From NCBI GenBank assembly GCA_017441505.1, contig JAFRXL010000034.1:124001-188000 (forward strand): a DNA stretch of 64,000 bases, given 5' to 3'. Under the pieces are notes generated by a model. The model did not search any database, was not told where the DNA came from, and was given only the letters and a program-made list of their open reading frames with translations. Origin of the DNA: Ruminococcus sp. Its GTDB lineage: Bacteria; Bacillota; Clostridia; Oscillospirales; Ruminococcaceae. Of the stretch, positions 1 to 7,713 are shown in pieces (the stretch's first letter is position 1; every line of letters begins with the position of its first letter). The translations under genes and the position numbers were made by a program.

Positions 1-987
1 AACCTTAAATGCGGAGAAAAGACACTGAAAAGAATAGACAATAAGATAAACAGCTGTGCCATAAGAGGCTGGGACATATCCGAGAATGTCGGAGAGGCCG
101 AAAATTATGCAGATTGGTTATGGCTCTCACTGTTCAGGCATTCTGAGTTTACAGCAATATCTGAGCAGGTCGGTGTTGGCGGAAAAGATTTCGGAGCTCC
201 GGCATATATAAGTGACAAGAATCTTTTTGACTATGAAATAGTGTGTCCGGAGAAAAAGAGTGTATTTGAAGAAGCGGCAGAGCAGGAGGAAACAGCTCCG
301 AATGAGGAGATATGTGCCGAGCTGAGGTCGTATATAGAAAGCAAGTATGACCGTTCACTCTCAGAGATGCCTGCAAAGCTGAGTGTAACTCAGATAACGA
401 AGAAATTCAAGGATGATGAGGAGGATTTTGACTTCAAGCTGAAACGTCCGATGTTCAAATCGTCCGGCAGCAGACTCACAGGTGCAGAGCGTGGAACTGC
501 TATACATACATTTTTCCAGTATTGCGACTTTTACGGTGCAAGAAACGATATTAGCTCAGAGATAGAAAATATGGTGGAAAAGGGATATATATCTGCTGCA
601 CAGGCAGAGTCTATCGACAGAGCAAATGCGTCAGCATTTTTTGATAGTGACCTGTACGAGCGGATGTCAAAAGCAAAGGAAGTGTGGCGAGAGAAAAAAT
701 TCATGGTCGCAGTTTCGCAGCTTGACATAGAAAACAAGCTCATGGAGGTGCTCAGCCGCTCGGACGGAATGATAAAGGGCATTGTCGACCTCATGTTTGA
801 GGAAGAGGACGGAATAGTGCTCGTTGACTATAAGTCTGACAGAGGTATCTCAGCTGAACGTTTAGCTGAGAGGTACGATATACAGCTTCGTTTATATAAA
901 TCAGCGATAGAGCTTACCATGAACAAAAAAGTCAAGGCAGCATATCTCTATTCATTTGAACTAAAGCGTTCAGTGCATATATTCTAA
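1..987 (+). CDS. addA: ATP-dependent helicase/nuclease AddA, C-terminal part
   Basis: The reading frame is open from the first base of the window, so the start lies upstream. AddA is the helicase-nuclease subunit of the AddAB complex, which processes double-strand breaks for recombination. The visible 328 residues hold the end of the helicase region and the RecB-type PD-(D/E)XK nuclease domain. Supporting motifs are GTAIHTFFQ, the acidic GIVDLMFEE, and the catalytic VDYKSD segment followed by YDIQLRLYK, the usual order in AddA. The protein ends naturally at 985-987. addB is presumably upstream, outside the window. An ATG-free in-frame GTG at 241 is internal and is not a start. Confidence 0.9.
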   Translation, partial: NLKCGEKTLKRIDNKINSCAIRGWDISENVGEAENYADWLWLSLFRHSEFTAISEQVGVGGKDFGAPAYISDKNLFDYEIVCPEKKSVFEEAAEQEETAPNEEICAELRSYIESKYDRSLSEMPAKLSVTQITKKFKDDEEDFDFKLKRPMFKSSGSRLTGAERGTAIHTFFQYCDFYGARNDISSEIENMVEKGYISAAQAESIDRANASAFFDSDLYERMSKAKEVWREKKFMVAVSQLDIENKLMEVLSRSDGMIKGIVDLMFEEEDGIVLVDYKSDRGISAERLAERYDIQLRLYKSAIELTMNKKVKAAYLYSFELKRSVHIF

Positions 988-992
988 AAACA

Positions 993-1025
993 AAACAGTC
1001 AGCTCCGGATCGGAACTGACTGTTT
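993..1025. terminator. Bidirectional terminator between addA and htrA
   Basis: Arms AAACAGTCAG and CTGACTGTTT pair perfectly around a short inner stem (TCCG/CGGA). The minus-strand side has the stronger T tract (TTTTGTTTTT), so it probably serves the htrA gene mainly and addA secondarily. Confidence 0.8.
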
Positions 1026-1057
1026 TATATAAATAAGGAGAAGAAAGAGATTAACTA

Positions 1058-2605
1058 TCAGAATGCGAATGGGTCAACCGGTGGAGTTTCCTGCTGAGCC
1101 TTTTTGCTTTTCTTTTTTTCTTCTTTGGTTTCATTTTTATCTGTATCTTCATCTTCGTCATCATCCTGAGCATCAGGAGCATCTGCCTCACTGAGCACTA
1201 CCTGTACCTTGATGTCCTCGCCGCCACGGTAAACTGTGAGAGTCAGGGTATCACCGACATTGTGTTTGCTTATCACAGCATTGAGCTCCTCAGTTGTCTT
1301 TATGACCTCATCTTCGATACCGATGATAATATCACCCTTGTGAACATCGCCCTTTTCGCCGGCACCGTCCTCAATAACGTCTGTTACATATACACCCATC
1401 GGGATATTGTAGTAGCGTGAATAGCTTTCGGTAACGTCCTTATAGATAAGACCGAGCTGAGGTCTGCCTTTTACGTACTTATAGTGGATAAGGTCATCGA
1501 TTATCTTCTTAGCATCAGAGATAGGGATAGCAAATCCGAGTCCCTCAACGGAAGCAGAGCCGTAGCTGGATGACATTTTAGCCGAGTTTATACCTATTAC
1601 CTGTCCGCAGCTGTTGAGGAGAGGTCCGCCGGAGTTACCGGAGTTTATAGGAGCATCTGTCTGGATAAGAGACATAGACCTTTCATTGATAGATATTTGT
1701 CTGTTAAGAGCAGATACGATACCGCTTGTAACCGAGCCAAAGAGGTCGAATCCAAGAGGATTGCCGACAGCGATAACAAGCTCGCCGACTCTTAGTTCGT
1801 CACTGTTTCCTATAACAGCAGGAGTAAGCCCTGTTTCATCTACTTTGAGGACTGCAATGTCAGTTTCGGTATCATAGGCGATTATTTTAGCTTCGTGCTC
1901 AGTCTCGTCACTAAACATGATAGAGACATCGATAGCTTCACCGGCTTTGTACTCACTGTCGTCATATATAACGTGAGCATTGGTAACGATATATCCGTCC
2001 TCTGAGATTATGAATCCGGTACCAGTGCCACGAGCTTTATATGTTTCAGGTTCAGAATTCCAGCCAAAGAAGCTGTAGGTCTGAGTATACTCAAAGTCAG
2101 CAGATACACCGACTACAGATGGCATTATGGAGTCAACAATATCAGGTATAGACTTAGCATCGCCACGGGAAGCGAGCTGTATGAGACTTGGCATATCCTC
2201 AGTATCTTCTTCATCATAGCTGACGTTAACTTTTTCGTCGGTTTCTTTAGTAGCTTTTTCAGAATCAAATTCGGAAAGCTCAGATTTGTCCTTGCTGTCC
2301 TGATAGATCTTGTAACCCTGTATAGAGCCTACACCTACGATAGCAAGGCATAATACAAAAGCGACAGCTTTAAGGAAACTATGCTTTTTAGCTTTTTTAG
2401 GCTTTGCCTGATTTTCGTAAATATAGGAATAAGTTCCGGACTGCGGGTACTGTCCCTGTATATTCGGGTTGTTTCCTGATATATTATCAGCGTTATGATC
2501 AATAGTATCATCAGCAGCAGAAGATACTTGAGTGATATTTCTCTCGCTGTTTGTAGTTATATTGTCACTTGAAAAACTGTTGTTTTCATTTAAATTATCT
2601 GACAT
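1058..2605 (-). CDS. htrA: HtrA/DegP-like membrane-anchored serine protease with PDZ domain
   Basis: This is a surface quality-control protease. It has an acidic, Asn/Ser-rich cytoplasmic N-terminus, one membrane anchor near residues 75-100 (AVAFVLCLAIVGVGSI), a trypsin-like domain and a C-terminal PDZ domain. The catalytic triad is visible: His in IVTNAHVI, Asp in DTETDIAVLKV and Ser in INSGNSGGPLL. The tail is charged and rich in Asp, Glu and Lys. The start chosen is the second ATG (2605), because GGAAGG lies nine bases before it; the upstream ATG at 2614 would have no spacing. The gene is monocistronic and ends at a shared terminator. Length (515 residues) is normal for Gram-positive HtrA. 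Confidence 0.9.
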   Translation of the reverse strand: MSDNLNENNSFSSDNITTNSERNITQVSSAADDTIDHNADNISGNNPNIQGQYPQSGTYSYIYENQAKPKKAKKHSFLKAVAFVLCLAIVGVGSIQGYKIYQDSKDKSELSEFDSEKATKETDEKVNVSYDEEDTEDMPSLIQLASRGDAKSIPDIVDSIMPSVVGVSADFEYTQTYSFFGWNSEPETYKARGTGTGFIISEDGYIVTNAHVIYDDSEYKAGEAIDVSIMFSDETEHEAKIIAYDTETDIAVLKVDETGLTPAVIGNSDELRVGELVIAVGNPLGFDLFGSVTSGIVSALNRQISINERSMSLIQTDAPINSGNSGGPLLNSCGQVIGINSAKMSSSYGSASVEGLGFAIPISDAKKIIDDLIHYKYVKGRPQLGLIYKDVTESYSRYYNIPMGVYVTDVIEDGAGEKGDVHKGDIIIGIEDEVIKTTEELNAVISKHNVGDTLTLTVYRGGEDIKVQVVLSEADAPDAQDDDEDEDTDKNETKEEKKKSKKAQQETPPVDPFAF

Positions 2606-2743
2606 TATTACCATCCTTCCGAGCTCAAATATATTGTAACTCTATATTTATTATTATAAGCCGGAATGTGATAATAATATGATAACATATAGAAAAAATG
2701 CTGATTAAAGTTAAAAGAGGATATAGCTCGTTTTCAGATAAAC

Positions 2744-2772
2744 TTGCTTTTTCAGATGCTATATGATATAAT
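2744..2772 (+). promoter_or_regulatory. Sigma-A type promoter of the two-component operon
   Basis: TTGCTT, a 17-base spacer and TATAAT lie about 50 bases before the kinase start. The -10 box overlaps the left arm of a perfect palindrome (2769-2791). Confidence 0.75.
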
Positions 2773-2791
2773 GAATGCAAAGCATTCATTA
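2769..2791. repeat. Palindrome overlapping the -10 box, member of a recurring motif
   Basis: Arms TAATGAATGC and GCATTCATTA flank a three-base AAA loop. Related palindromes occur at 10160-10181 and 10428-10450, the first of these also directly behind a TATAAT box. It could be a repressor site, a 5' hairpin in the transcript, or one end of a dispersed repeat. Confidence 0.7.
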
Positions 2792-2821
2792 CAGAAATAG
2801 AAAAAAGGCGGTGGAGAGCGA

Positions 2822-3883
2822 TTGAACAGGTTCATAGATAAAACAGCGGTGCTCGTATTATGCATGATCTCGCTTTGCATGGGCGGAGACTACATATCTG
2901 TAGTGATAACACTGCTTCTTTCGATCTCTGTATCTACGCTTATACAGATGTTTACAGGTAAAGGGACGGCGAAAGTACTGCTTGCGGCGTGGGCATTTTC
3001 ATGTGCAATATTCCCGACCATGCTCTGTATGCTGCCGCTGATAGTATATGATTCGCTCAGAGAGAAAAGGTGGTACTATTCATTTGCTTCTCTTACATTT
3101 GTGCTCATACCGCTTGAACTCACAGTTGCTCAGTACATGACAGTACTTGCCGGAGTTGTTGTGACTCTTGTATTTTATATACGGCTTTCACGGCAGGAGG
3201 TCGTCTCACAGAGGATGAAAGAACTGCGTGATGCAGGCACAGAGAAGAACATAAGGCTTTCCGAGCAGAATATCAGGCTTGCTGAAGCTCAGGACAATAT
3301 GATATATGTCGCTACTCTCAGGGAGCGAAACCGTATAGCTCGTGAGATACACGATAATGTGGGACATATGCTCACACGTTCGCTGCTTCAGTCGGGAGCT
3401 ATAATGATAATCAACAAGGACGAAAATCTGAAAGAACCGCTTGAGAGTCTGAAGAACACCCTTGATTCAGCTATGACCAGTATTCGTGAGAGCGTCCACG
3501 ACCTTCACGATGAGTCTATAGACCTTAAAAAAGTCATTGCCGACAGTATCAGTTCTATAAATGACCGTTTCAAGGTCGATATGGAGTATGATATGAGCGA
3601 TGAAGTTCCGGGAAATATTAAGCTTTGTATAGCCGGAATAATCAAGGAGAGCTTTTCAAATGCGGTCAAGCACTCTGACGGCGACAATATCGACCTTAAA
3701 GTTGTTGAGCATCCGGCGTTTTATCAGCTCGTCATTATGGATAACGGACATCCAAGTGAGATACATCAGACAGGAATAGGTCTGCAAAATATGGAGGACC
3801 GTGTTAGGGGAGCAGGCGGAACTATCAATTTCACACCTTCCGATAAAGGATTCCGCATATTTGTTTCTATACCGAAAAAATAA
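2822..3883 (+). CDS. Sensor histidine kinase, NarL/DesK-like family
   Basis: Membrane kinase of a two-component pair. The first ~130 residues are hydrophobic, with about four or five membrane segments. A short coiled stretch follows, then a HisKA_3 dimerisation domain with RNRIAREIHDNVGH (phospho-acceptor His177), then a short HATPase domain (FSNAVKHSDG for the N box, MDNGHPS and GIGLQNMEDR for the G boxes). The start is TTG, preceded by GGAG five bases upstream. The response regulator starts 10 bases downstream, so the two are co-transcribed. The signal sensed cannot be read from the sequence; family members often respond to membrane or envelope stress. Confidence 0.88.
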   Translation: MNRFIDKTAVLVLCMISLCMGGDYISVVITLLLSISVSTLIQMFTGKGTAKVLLAAWAFSCAIFPTMLCMLPLIVYDSLREKRWYYSFASLTFVLIPLELTVAQYMTVLAGVVVTLVFYIRLSRQEVVSQRMKELRDAGTEKNIRLSEQNIRLAEAQDNMIYVATLRERNRIAREIHDNVGHMLTRSLLQSGAIMIINKDENLKEPLESLKNTLDSAMTSIRESVHDLHDESIDLKKVIADSISSINDRFKVDMEYDMSDEVPGNIKLCIAGIIKESFSNAVKHSDGDNIDLKVVEHPAFYQLVIMDNGHPSEIHQTGIGLQNMEDRVRGAGGTINFTPSDKGFRIFVSIPKK

Positions 3884-3893
3884 GGAGTTAATT

Positions 3894-4520
3894 ATGAATA
3901 TCGTAGTTATAGATGATGATAAACTCGTAGCACTTTCGCTTAAAACCATACTTGAAAGTACCGGAGATATAAAAGTAGCAGCAATGGGACATAGCGGTGA
4001 AGAGGCGATAGCTCTATACCGTGAGAATATGCCGGATATAATGCTCATGGATATACGCATGGAGGGCATGACCGGTATTGAAGCCGGAGAAGTTATTCTG
4101 AAAGAATTTCCGGATGCAAAGATACTATATCTCACTACTTTTTCCGATGATGAGTACATAATAAAGGCAATGAGCATGGGAGCTAAAGGCTACATTCTCA
4201 AACAGAATTTTGACGGGATAGCTCCGGCACTGAATGCTGTGTCCGGCGGACAGAATGTATTTGGTGACGTTGTAGTCAATAAACTGCCGCAGCTAATGAA
4301 GCAGAAGGACGAGTATGACTATAGTGCTCATGGAATAAATGAAAAAGAAAAAGATATAATGGAGCTTGTAGCTCAGGGGCTGAGTAATAAAGAAATAGCA
4401 GGAGAACTGTTTCTGGGAGAGGGTACAGTAAGGAATTATATAAGTACGCTCCTTGAAAAATTAGAGCTTCGTGACCGCACTCAGCTTGCGGTGTATTATT
4501 ATACTGAGGTAAAAAAATAA
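3894..4520 (+). CDS. Response regulator, NarL/LuxR family
   Basis: Partner of the upstream kinase, 208 residues. The receiver domain has the acidic DDD at residues 7-9, phospho-acceptor Asp53 in IMLMDIRM and Lys in GYILK. The C-terminal LuxR-type helix-turn-helix reads GLSNKEIAGELFLGEGTVRNYISTLL in two adjoining helices (split here only as one motif region, residues about 160-190). The start is the ATG at 3894, after AAGGAG at 3882-3887; a longer in-frame version would overlap the kinase and lacks a ribosome site. The targets are unknown. The palindrome at the operon promoter is a candidate for autoregulation. Confidence 0.88.
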   Translation: MNIVVIDDDKLVALSLKTILESTGDIKVAAMGHSGEEAIALYRENMPDIMLMDIRMEGMTGIEAGEVILKEFPDAKILYLTTFSDDEYIIKAMSMGAKGYILKQNFDGIAPALNAVSGGQNVFGDVVVNKLPQLMKQKDEYDYSAHGINEKEKDIMELVAQGLSNKEIAGELFLGEGTVRNYISTLLEKLELRDRTQLAVYYYTEVKK

Positions 4521-4530
4521 GTTGTAAATG

Positions 4531-4560
4531 AAAAAGTGTCGGGATGAACCGACACTTTTT
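4531..4560 (+). terminator. Terminator of the two-component operon
   Basis: A perfect 12-base stem (AAAAAGTGTCGG / CCGACACTTTTT) with a six-base loop. The arms end in T and A runs, so it can act in both directions and also serves the converging xylanase gene. Confidence 0.88.
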
Positions 4561-4588
4561 CTGCATTATATCATTTTATTGAGAGGGG

Positions 4589-7501
4589 TCAAGCAGCCTT
4601 GAAAACTGCACGTACAAAGTTGTAAAGATGTGGGTGTATGGAGTTGTCACCATGAGCACCGCCATTTACATAGTGCCAGATATGTGGAACACCGTTCTTT
4701 GTAAAGCTTTCGTGATAACCATTAGGTACAGTATAAACTGTCTGGTCATTGCTTCCGGCAGTTATGAATACGAGATAAGGCTCTTTGCCGCTGTCCCACT
4801 TGAATGAACCTGTAACACCGGGAGCAGGGCAGATAGCACCGATGTAACCAAACTTATCAGATAACTTCATTCCGATGAGAAGAGATTCTCTTCCTCCCAT
4901 TGAGAAGCCTGTTATAGCAGTATTGTTCTTGCCTGTCTTGACACTGTATGTCTTTTCGATATGCGGCATAAGGTCTTTTGTGAGATCGTTGATGAAGTTA
5001 TCGTATGCAGCATTGTTAGCATCGTCCATAGCGGAGCAGCTTGCCTGAGTTGCACTTGAATAGATATAAGGGAATACAACGATCATATCCTTTGCTTCGC
5101 CCTCAGCGATAGCATTGCCAATGATCTGACGTGTACACATTGCATTGCCGTTGTTACCGTCTAAGATCATTCTTCTTTCGTTCTCCCAGTATCCGTGCAT
5201 TACATAGAGCACCGGATATTTTTTGCTCTCATCATAGTTAGCAGGGAGAAGAATGTAATATGGCTTATTGCGATTGCAGGTAGTTGAGTAGTAAGTTCCG
5301 TTTTTTATCGTGCCATACTGTACTCCTGATTTTTCAAGTCTTGAATCAGAAGTTTCTGTTTCTCTGATATTAGCACTTATGAGCTTTGTGAAAGCTTCCA
5401 TAGACATTGTTTCTGTAGGCTCATCTCCACCAGAGCTTGAAGACGAGCCTTGGTTAAAATTTGCGATCTGTCTGAGAAGATACTTCTGGAAAACAACAGC
5501 ATCAGCAATATCATTTTTGCTGTCCTGATTTACGTCAGCAGCAAGTGCAGCGGCAGTATTCTTGAATCCGTTTATAAGACCTCTTCTGAGGAGGACAAGG
5601 TCAAAGCTGTCGATAACACCGTCGCTGTTAATATCACCGAGAGTGAACTTGATCTCAGCAGGTCCGTTGATCTTTGTACCCTTTACAGCCACGATAGCTT
5701 CGTCAATATAGAAATTATCCGTACCTGATTCAGTCTCTACATAGAGATAAAGATCGGAAGCACCTTCTGGTATCTTATAGTTTGTGTTTGCGAGTTGAAC
5801 ATAATTGCCCTTTACAGCGGTTGCATCAGCTATATGTCCATACTGAGTGGTTCCGCTGGAATCCTTATATTGTAATGAAAGCATTATCTTCTGTGAAGTC
5901 GTTTCACTGTCGAGGAAAGTTGCACATACACTGAAGCTGTATTCTTCACCTGGTTTGTAAGTTATAGTGCTGAGAGCTTTCTGAGCACCATTCCATGAAG
6001 ACTCACGGTTCTGAACGAGGAGAGCTTCCTTGTCTGCGTAAGGGCTTCTGCCGCTGAGTGTAACTTCAGCAGAGCCTCTTCCGGTCCAGTCAGCTATATC
6101 GCCTTCAAAAGTATCATGGAAGTAGTAGCCGTTTGCATCAGGCTCGTCAGGTTCTGTTGTATGAGTATTTGGATCCTTCGGAAGATCCTTGCCGTCGCTC
6201 TCAAGAGTGATAATGAAAGTTGAAACGCTGTTCTTAGGGAGCTGTGCAAAGAATGATGAAGTGCTGTGATCGAGATTGTTTGTCTTAGCGAGATTCTCGT
6301 TTTCGGATGTTCTGTAACGGTCGATGTTTGTGATAGTTCTTCCGCTGATACTGAACTCCTGTGCATAATCGTTGACATTTTTATTTATGGCAACGACCTG
6401 TATCTGTGTATCACTGTGCTTGTAAGCGGAGATAGAAACACCGCTTGTTGGTGATTCTGTAGCGTCTATACGGTAGTCGCCGGGACGAACGAACTTAGAG
6501 AACTGACCGAAAATATATCCACGCTTTGAAATGGAGTGAGTAGACTCATAGATGATACTGTAATTACGGCGGAGTGGCCACACAACGTAAGCCTGCATAC
6601 CACCAACAACGAGTGCATCGTGAATGTTGACAGCCTGTTCGAGGTTATCAGGCCACTTATTAGCATCAACGTTGCTGTCCGGAACATAAACCTCAGTCAT
6701 CCAGAGCTTCTTTCCGCAGTTCTCAAGCTGTGGGAAGTCCATTTTGCTTCTTGGGGTGCCGTAGAAATGAGTTCCGAATATGTCACAGTTTTCCCATGCT
6801 TTTTGGTTGTTAAGGATCTTTGAGTAGTAGTCCTTACCGTTGTTATACGCACCATACTGGAATGATTCAGGCGACATAAGTCTTGTGCTTGTGATCATAT
6901 CACCGTAGTTAGCGATGAAGTCGGTAGTCTCGTCCGGCGTCCATGCTGTCCACTCCTTAGCGTAGTCAGGCTCATTCTGAACTGAAACAGAATAGAGATC
7001 GACACCGTTGTTCTTCATATATGTACCGAAGTCATTAAGGTGCTGAGCATAAGCACCATAATTTTTCTTTGGCAGATGAAGCTTACCGCCGTAAGCAGAG
7101 CCGTTTTCAGCGAGGTTTGACGGTGGTTCCCAAGGTGACGCAAAGACCGTGATACCGTTTTTGGAAGCATACTGAGCTGTCGGAAGAGCTTTGTTCCACT
7201 GGTTCTTATCGGGATTTACGAAGATACGAAGGATAGAACATCCGAGCTGTCCTTCACCGTTTCCAAAAGCGAGCTTTCGGTCAGCATCAGTAAGGTCGCC
7301 GTACCACTCGGGGTGATTGATACCGCCGAAGCCGTCGATAGACTGATAAAGCTTATTTGTGTTGATAGTACAAACGCTTGCAGCGTTTGCTTCGAGATCG
7401 GGTTCAGCATTATTTACCGGATATAATGAGGATGTAGTTGCGAGCATAGAGCCTGCAACAATTCCGGCAAGGGCTGATTTCAGTTTTTTTAACATGACCA
7501 T
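4589..7501 (-). CDS. Secreted GH30 xylanase - CBM22 - dockerin - CE1 esterase
   Basis: A 970-residue multimodular enzyme for xylan. A signal peptide (LKKLKSALAGIVAGSMLAT) is followed by a GH30 barrel: acid/base Glu177 in QNEPD and nucleophile Glu270 in WMTEVYV. The LRRNYS segment (Arg311-312) resembles the IRRSYG loop that binds glucuronic acid in GH30_8 glucuronoxylanases. Next come a CBM22-like xylan-binding domain (~460-610), a type I dockerin with two Ca-binding repeats (LGDINSDGVID and ADVNQDSKNDI, ~620-683), a Ser/Gly linker, and a CE1 esterase domain with GFSMGG (Ser867), probably a feruloyl or acetyl xylan esterase. The dockerin implies docking to a cohesin scaffold. The start at 7501 is chosen because GGGGAGG lies eight bases upstream. 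Confidence 0.92.
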   Translation of the reverse strand: MVMLKKLKSALAGIVAGSMLATTSSLYPVNNAEPDLEANAASVCTINTNKLYQSIDGFGGINHPEWYGDLTDADRKLAFGNGEGQLGCSILRIFVNPDKNQWNKALPTAQYASKNGITVFASPWEPPSNLAENGSAYGGKLHLPKKNYGAYAQHLNDFGTYMKNNGVDLYSVSVQNEPDYAKEWTAWTPDETTDFIANYGDMITSTRLMSPESFQYGAYNNGKDYYSKILNNQKAWENCDIFGTHFYGTPRSKMDFPQLENCGKKLWMTEVYVPDSNVDANKWPDNLEQAVNIHDALVVGGMQAYVVWPLRRNYSIIYESTHSISKRGYIFGQFSKFVRPGDYRIDATESPTSGVSISAYKHSDTQIQVVAINKNVNDYAQEFSISGRTITNIDRYRTSENENLAKTNNLDHSTSSFFAQLPKNSVSTFIITLESDGKDLPKDPNTHTTEPDEPDANGYYFHDTFEGDIADWTGRGSAEVTLSGRSPYADKEALLVQNRESSWNGAQKALSTITYKPGEEYSFSVCATFLDSETTSQKIMLSLQYKDSSGTTQYGHIADATAVKGNYVQLANTNYKIPEGASDLYLYVETESGTDNFYIDEAIVAVKGTKINGPAEIKFTLGDINSDGVIDSFDLVLLRRGLINGFKNTAAALAADVNQDSKNDIADAVVFQKYLLRQIANFNQGSSSSSGGDEPTETMSMEAFTKLISANIRETETSDSRLEKSGVQYGTIKNGTYYSTTCNRNKPYYILLPANYDESKKYPVLYVMHGYWENERRMILDGNNGNAMCTRQIIGNAIAEGEAKDMIVVFPYIYSSATQASCSAMDDANNAAYDNFINDLTKDLMPHIEKTYSVKTGKNNTAITGFSMGGRESLLIGMKLSDKFGYIGAICPAPGVTGSFKWDSGKEPYLVFITAGSNDQTVYTVPNGYHESFTKNGVPHIWHYVNGGAHGDNSIHPHLYNFVRAVFKAA

Positions 7502-7570
7502 TATAAATTCCTCCCCTGAAATTGTTTTAACCAATAAAAACGTGCTTAATTTGAAATTTATTATATATTA

Positions 7571-7599
7571 ATTTTACATTAATTATGTATACCTGTAAA
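7571..7599 (-). promoter_or_regulatory. Candidate promoter of the xylanase gene
   Basis: Read on the minus strand: TTTACA, 17 bases, TAAAAT, giving a leader of about 60 bases. The -35 box overlaps the last two bases of the 7598-7630 operator-like site. Confidence 0.55.
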
Positions 7600-7630
7600 C
7601 CCACAAAGTGGATTTATAGTGGACAAAACG
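7598..7630 (-). promoter_or_regulatory. Operator-like site A, next to the xylanase promoter
   Basis: A 33-bp sequence that matches the site at 9902-9934 at 26 of 33 positions, in opposite orientation, including 12 identical bases in a row (TAGTGGACAAAA). Within it AGTGGA occurs twice, 11 bp apart, one helical turn, as expected for AraC-type half-sites. It overlaps the xylanase -35 box by two bases and lies 22 bp upstream of the regulator's own -35 box. Confidence 0.6.
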
Positions 7631-7652
7631 GATAACATTTCATAAAAAATTG

Positions 7653-7681
7653 TTGACATTTAAATAAAAATTGAATATAAT
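7653..7681 (+). promoter_or_regulatory. Consensus promoter of the regulator gene
   Basis: TTGACA, 17 bases, TATAAT: a perfect consensus. It is 32 bases before the regulator start codon. Confidence 0.85.
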
Positions 7682-7713
7682 AATATTAATAACAGTTTTC
7701 GGAGGAACAACGA

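Noticed and set aside
3656..4177. A 173-residue minus-strand ORF across the two-component genes
   Set aside because: It lies antisense to clear kinase and regulator domains and has no ribosome site.
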